Program-made: the position numbers and the translations under genes
In this document: in pieces, positions 60,963 through 64,000 of the stretch
How positions within the stretch are numbered: the stretch's first letter is position 1
How the letters are laid out: each line of letters starts with the position of its first letter
Assembly (NCBI RefSeq): GCF_900114565.1
Contig: NZ_FOTM01000003.1
Span: 1-64,000 of the forward strand
Source: Leifsonia sp. CL147
GTDB taxonomy: Bacteria; Actinomycetota; Actinomycetes; Actinomycetales; Microbacteriaceae
DNA length: 64,000 nucleotides
Direction: 5' to 3'
The notes under the pieces: model-generated
Told to the model about the DNA's origin: nothing
Seen by the model: the letters and a program-made list of their open reading frames with translations, nothing else
Databases searched by the model: none

Positions 60963-63278
60963 GTGACTGATGTCGAACTCCACGCCGGGGGCGTGGACAC
61001 CAGCGACCTGACCGCGCTCAAGGTGCCAGAGCTCCAGGCTCTCGCCGCCGGGCTCGGGCTCCAGGGCGCGACCCGGCTCCGCAAGGGCGAGCTGGTCGAG
61101 GCGATCGCCGCCGCACGCGCGGCGTCCGCTCCGGCCGACGCCGGCGGGGCCGCCGAGACCGTCGAGCCGGCCGTCGCCGCTTCGCAGGTGCTGACCGAAC
61201 CGCTCATCGCCGAGCCGATCGGCGCCGAGCGTGTCGAGCCGACCGTTGGCGACCCGGTGCTGCCGCAGGCGGATGCGTTCGCTGCGCCGGCTGCCGACGC
61301 GCCCGCCGCCGAGGCGCCCGCCGCCGCTGCGCCCGCCGCCGAGGCGCCCAGCACTGCCGAGCAGCCGCGTCGCCGTGGCTCGCGCCGCGCCAGCAGCCCG
61401 GACGGCACCGCCGTGTCCGGTTCCGGCGTCGCCGCCGGCACGCACGTCAACTCCGGCGCCACCGGCGTCGAGTCGCTCATCCCCGATGTGGATGCGCTGC
61501 TCGATTCCGCGCTCGCCTCCCGCGAGCAGGCCCGCGGCCAGCAGAACGGCGGCCAGCAGAACGCCGTCCAGCAGGGCGGCGGCCAGCAGAACAACCAGAA
61601 CGGCGAGCAGGGCCAGGGCAACGGCCGTCGCCGCCGCGGTCGCGGCCAGGGCGCCCAGAACGGCGACCAGGGCCAGAACGGCGAGCAGCCTCAGTTCGGC
61701 CAGACCGAGCAGACGTTCTCGCAGCCCGAGCAGGCCGAAGCCGGTCTTCCGGCCGAGAATGCGCAGGGCGAGCAGGGCGACCCCTCCGCCGAGCAGCAGG
61801 GCCAGGGCCGCAACCGCCGCAACCGCAACCGGAACAAGAACTCCGGCCAGCAGAACGAGCAGACGCAGGCCCAGGGCCAGCAGGCCCAGGGCCAGGGCCA
61901 GCAGAACCAGGGCCAGCAGAACCAGCCGCGGGACCTGCAGCAGGGCGGCCAGCAGGGCGACGGCCAGCAGAACCGCGGGCAGAACGCGCAGCAGCAGGCG
62001 GAGGGCGACCGCGCCGGCCGCTACCGCGACCGCAACCGCAAGCGCCGCGGCGGCCCCGTGGGCGACGAGTACGAGCCCGAGCTGGCCGACGACGACGTCC
62101 TCATCCCCGTCGCCGGCATCCTCGACGTGCTGGACAACTACGCCTTCGTGCGCACGACCGGCTACCTGCCGGGCGCGAGCGATGTCTACGTCTCCCTCGG
62201 CCAGGTCAAGAAGTACAGCCTGCGCAAGGGCGACGCCGTCGTCGGAGCGATCCGCCAGCCGCGCGACAACGAGAACAACAGCCGCCAGAAGTACAACGCG
62301 CTGGTCAAGGTCGACTCCATCAACGGGCAGACCCCGGAGGAGGCCGCTGCGCGCGTCGAGTTCGGCAAGCTGACCCCGCTGTACCCGCAGGAGCGCCTGC
62401 GGCTCGAGACCGAGCCGAGCAAGGTGACCCAGCGGATCATCGACCTGGTCGCTCCGATCGGCAAGGGCCAGCGCGGCCTCATCGTCGCGCCGCCCAAGGC
62501 CGGCAAGACCATCGTGATGCAGCAGATCGCCAACGCGATCACCGCCAACAACCCCGAGGTTCACCTCATGGTGGTGCTGGTGGACGAGCGGCCCGAAGAG
62601 GTCACGGACATGCAGCGCACGGTGAAGGGCGAGGTCATCGCCTCCACCTTCGACCGCCCCGCCGAGGACCACACCACCGTCGCCGAGCTCGCCATCGAGC
62701 GCGCGAAGCGCCTGGTGGAGCTGGGCCACGACGTCGTCGTGCTGCTCGACTCGATTACCCGCCTGGGTCGCGCCTACAACCTGACCGCTCCGGCGTCGGG
62801 CCGCATCCTCTCCGGTGGAGTCGACGCCTCCGCGCTGTACCCGCCCAAGCGCTTCTTCGGCGCCGCCCGCAACATCGAGCACGGCGGCTCGCTCACCATC
62901 CTCGCCTCGGCGCTGGTGGAGACCGGCTCCAAGATGGACGAGGTCATCTTCGAGGAGTTCAAGGGCACCGGCAACATGGAGCTGCGCCTGTCCCGCCAGC
63001 TGGCGGACAAGCGCATCTTCCCGGCCGTCGACGTCAACGCCTCCGGCACGCGCCGCGAGGAGATGCTGATGGGCCAGGACGAGGTCAAGATCACCTGGAA
63101 GCTGCGCCGCGCCCTCGCCGGGGTCGACCAGCAGCAGGCGCTCGAGATCGTCCTCGGCCGCCTCAAGGAGACCTCGAGCAACGTCGAGTTCCTGATGCAG
63201 GTGCAGAAGTCGATGCCGGCGCCGGCCAACGGCCACGGCACCGCGCACTCGCACGGACACGAGAACGACCACCGCTAG
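60963..63278 (+). CDS. rho: Transcription termination factor Rho with long Q/N/G-rich insert
   Basis: A 771-residue Rho, far longer than the 419 residues of E. coli Rho. The Rho_N helices (about 17-50) are followed by an Ala/Pro-rich stretch and a disordered Gln/Asn/Gly/Arg-rich insert (about 185-360). The RNA-binding OB domain and the hexameric ATPase with APPKAGKT (about 509-516) and VVVLLDSITRLGRAYN then follow. Rho terminates transcription on unstructured RNA using ATP. GTG 60963 follows AAAGGATCC. A terminator hairpin follows the gene. Confidence 0.96.
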   Translation: MTDVELHAGGVDTSDLTALKVPELQALAAGLGLQGATRLRKGELVEAIAAARAASAPADAGGAAETVEPAVAASQVLTEPLIAEPIGAERVEPTVGDPVLPQADAFAAPAADAPAAEAPAAAAPAAEAPSTAEQPRRRGSRRASSPDGTAVSGSGVAAGTHVNSGATGVESLIPDVDALLDSALASREQARGQQNGGQQNAVQQGGGQQNNQNGEQGQGNGRRRRGRGQGAQNGDQGQNGEQPQFGQTEQTFSQPEQAEAGLPAENAQGEQGDPSAEQQGQGRNRRNRNRNKNSGQQNEQTQAQGQQAQGQGQQNQGQQNQPRDLQQGGQQGDGQQNRGQNAQQQAEGDRAGRYRDRNRKRRGGPVGDEYEPELADDDVLIPVAGILDVLDNYAFVRTTGYLPGASDVYVSLGQVKKYSLRKGDAVVGAIRQPRDNENNSRQKYNALVKVDSINGQTPEEAAARVEFGKLTPLYPQERLRLETEPSKVTQRIIDLVAPIGKGQRGLIVAPPKAGKTIVMQQIANAITANNPEVHLMVVLVDERPEEVTDMQRTVKGEVIASTFDRPAEDHTTVAELAIERAKRLVELGHDVVVLLDSITRLGRAYNLTAPASGRILSGGVDASALYPPKRFFGAARNIEHGGSLTILASALVETGSKMDEVIFEEFKGTGNMELRLSRQLADKRIFPAVDVNASGTRREEMLMGQDEVKITWKLRRALAGVDQQQALEIVLGRLKETSSNVEFLMQVQKSMPAPANGHGTAHSHGHENDHR
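61530..62000 (+). repeat. Degenerate ggccagcagaac repeats inside rho
   Basis: Many copies of GGCCAGCAGAACG-like 12-15 bp words code for GQQN and GEQ tracts between the Rho_N and RNA-binding domains. They keep the reading frame, and are likely length-variable among strains. Confidence 0.8.
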
Positions 63279-63287
63279 CGACGTTCA

Positions 63288-63335
63288 GCGCCCGTCCGCC
63301 CATGCCTGAAGCATGGCGGGCGGGCGCTTCGTCGT
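63288..63335 (+). terminator. Terminator hairpin between rho and prfA
   Basis: 63288-63305 pairs with 63311-63327 (about 17 bp, one bulge, one wobble) around loop CTGAA. CTTCGTCGTT follows as a weak T-rich tail. It starts 10 bp after the rho stop. Confidence 0.8.
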
Positions 63336-63368
63336 TCCCGGCCCCGCCTCACGAAGAAAGAAGACCCC

Positions 63369-64000
63369 ATGTTCGAATCGGTGAACACCCTCATCGCCGA
63401 GCACGACGACCTGCAGCGCCAGCTCTCCGACCCCGAGCTGCACAGCGATCCCGTACGCTCGAAGCGGGTGAACCGCCGCTATGCCGAGCTCTCGCGCATC
63501 GTCGCCAGCTACCACGAGTGGAAGCAGCTCTCGGACGATCTGGAGGCTGCACGCGAGCTGGGCGCCGAGGACGCGGCGTTCGCCGAAGAGATCCCGGGGC
63601 TCGAGAAGAGCGTCGAGGAGTCGGGGGAGAAGCTGCGCCGTCTCCTCATCCCGCGCGACCCCAACGACTCCCGTGACGTGATCATGGAGATCAAGATGGG
63701 GGAGGGCGGGGCCGAGTCCGCGCTCTTCGCCGGCGACCTCCTGCGCATGTATCTGCATTACGCCGACGCGAAGCGGTGGAAGGCGGAGATCATCGAGCAG
63801 ACCTCCAGCGACCTCGGCGGCATCAAGGATGTGCAGGTCGCGTTCAAGGGCAGTTCCAGCGACCCCGCGGAGGGGGTGTGGGCGCACCTCAAGTACGAGG
63901 GCGGCGTGCACCGCGTGCAGCGCGTTCCCGCGACCGAGTCGCAGGGCCGCATCCACACCTCCGCTGCCGGGGTGCTCGTGTTCCCGGAGGTGGACGAGCC
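63369..64000 (+). CDS. prfA: Peptide chain release factor 1, 5' part
   Basis: The first 210 residues of RF1; the gene runs off the window. The N-terminal coiled domain ([16 protein letters not shown]) is followed by the start of the core with [24 protein letters not shown] and [17 protein letters not shown], then [12 protein letters not shown]. The GGQ and codon-recognition (PxT) motifs lie downstream and are not visible, but the class-RF1 pattern [17 protein letters not shown] is convincing. The position after rho is typical. GAAAGAAGA precedes ATG 63369. Confidence 0.92.
   Translation, partial: MFESVNTLIAEHDDLQRQLSDPELHSDPVRSKRVNRRYAELSRIVASYHEWKQLSDDLEAARELGAEDAAFAEEIPGLEKSVEESGEKLRRLLIPRDPNDSRDVIMEIKMGEGGAESALFAGDLLRMYLHYADAKRWKAEIIEQTSSDLGGIKDVQVAFKGSSSDPAEGVWAHLKYEGGVHRVQRVPATESQGRIHTSAAGVLVFPEVDE

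Noticed and set aside
60876-63272. Minus-strand open frame opposite rho
   Set aside because: Antisense shadow; Leu/Val/Ala composition mirrors the Gln-rich coding strand.

Overview
The window is very GC-rich chromosomal DNA with short intergenic gaps, many 4-bp start/stop overlaps and frequent GTG starts. Gene content points to an actinobacterium of the family Microbacteriaceae, probably close to Leifsonia. The clues are a DUF7882 protein, stand-alone LigD-polymerase and LigC ligases beside UdgX, the lysA-hom-thrC-thrB-rho-prfA order, a HAIR-like heat-shock operator and an IdeR/DtxR-like iron box. This placement is inference from recognised families; no search was run. No phage, insertion sequence, CRISPR array or rRNA was seen. 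One tRNA gene is present: tRNA-Arg(CCG) at 52253-52328.

Layout. 1-11182: end of an FMN-dependent lactate dehydrogenase, a GH13 (trehalose synthase-like) enzyme, a Rho_N/SAP-like protein, an NhaA-DsbA fusion antiporter, a YdeI-like protein, a stand-alone EAL phosphodiesterase, small conserved proteins and a DUF4062-STAND-TPR regulator. 11253-14445: small membrane protein, class E/F-type sortase, F420-reductase-like dinucleotide-binding protein and a HerA-like ATPase. 14642-18175: a compact cassette that looks like a type VII-type polymorphic toxin locus. It holds a WXG100-like protein with a YxxxD motif, a WXG-headed alpha/beta-hydrolase, and two tandem lipoprotein genes, the first frameshifted. 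18182-25878: membrane proteins, NAD(P)HX dehydratase, a histidine phosphatase, a frameshifted aldo/keto reductase and a two-domain Clp ATPase. 26177-35090: class A penicillin-binding protein with a PASTA domain, HD protein, alcohol dehydrogenase/NUDIX pair, DUF1345 and DUF1905 proteins, lipase maturation factor and an endonuclease/phosphatase-fold protein.

35250-38117 is a DNA repair group (LigD polymerase domain, UdgX, ATP-dependent ligase), followed by an iron-regulated SIP-type protein. 38701-46045 runs leftward: SDR, HEAVH-containing small protein, disulfide oxidoreductase, crotonase, arginase-family protein, PspA and TPM protein. 46209-51016: GATase-like hydrolase, Pcm methyltransferase, epimerase, AbiEi-nuclease fusion, msrB-msrA. 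51113-53000: RlmC-type rRNA methyltransferase read straight off the 3' end of tRNA-Arg, and a lipoprotein. 53117-64000 is housekeeping: argS, an LmeA-like protein, lysA-hom-thrC-thrB (aspartate pathway to lysine and threonine), rho with a long Q/N/G-rich insert, and the start of prfA.

The most unusual non-coding content is a set of intergenic palindromes and tandem repeats. Three related 27-31 bp-arm palindromes lie at 1038, 13166 and 36977, and an unrelated perfect 28-bp palindrome at 25965. A duplicated 76-bp unit with four copies of a 13-bp palindrome starts at 34217. Two tandem repeats contain a neighbouring gene's stop codon (34371, 51002). Three copies of a 12-bp element precede the AbiEi-type gene (48976).
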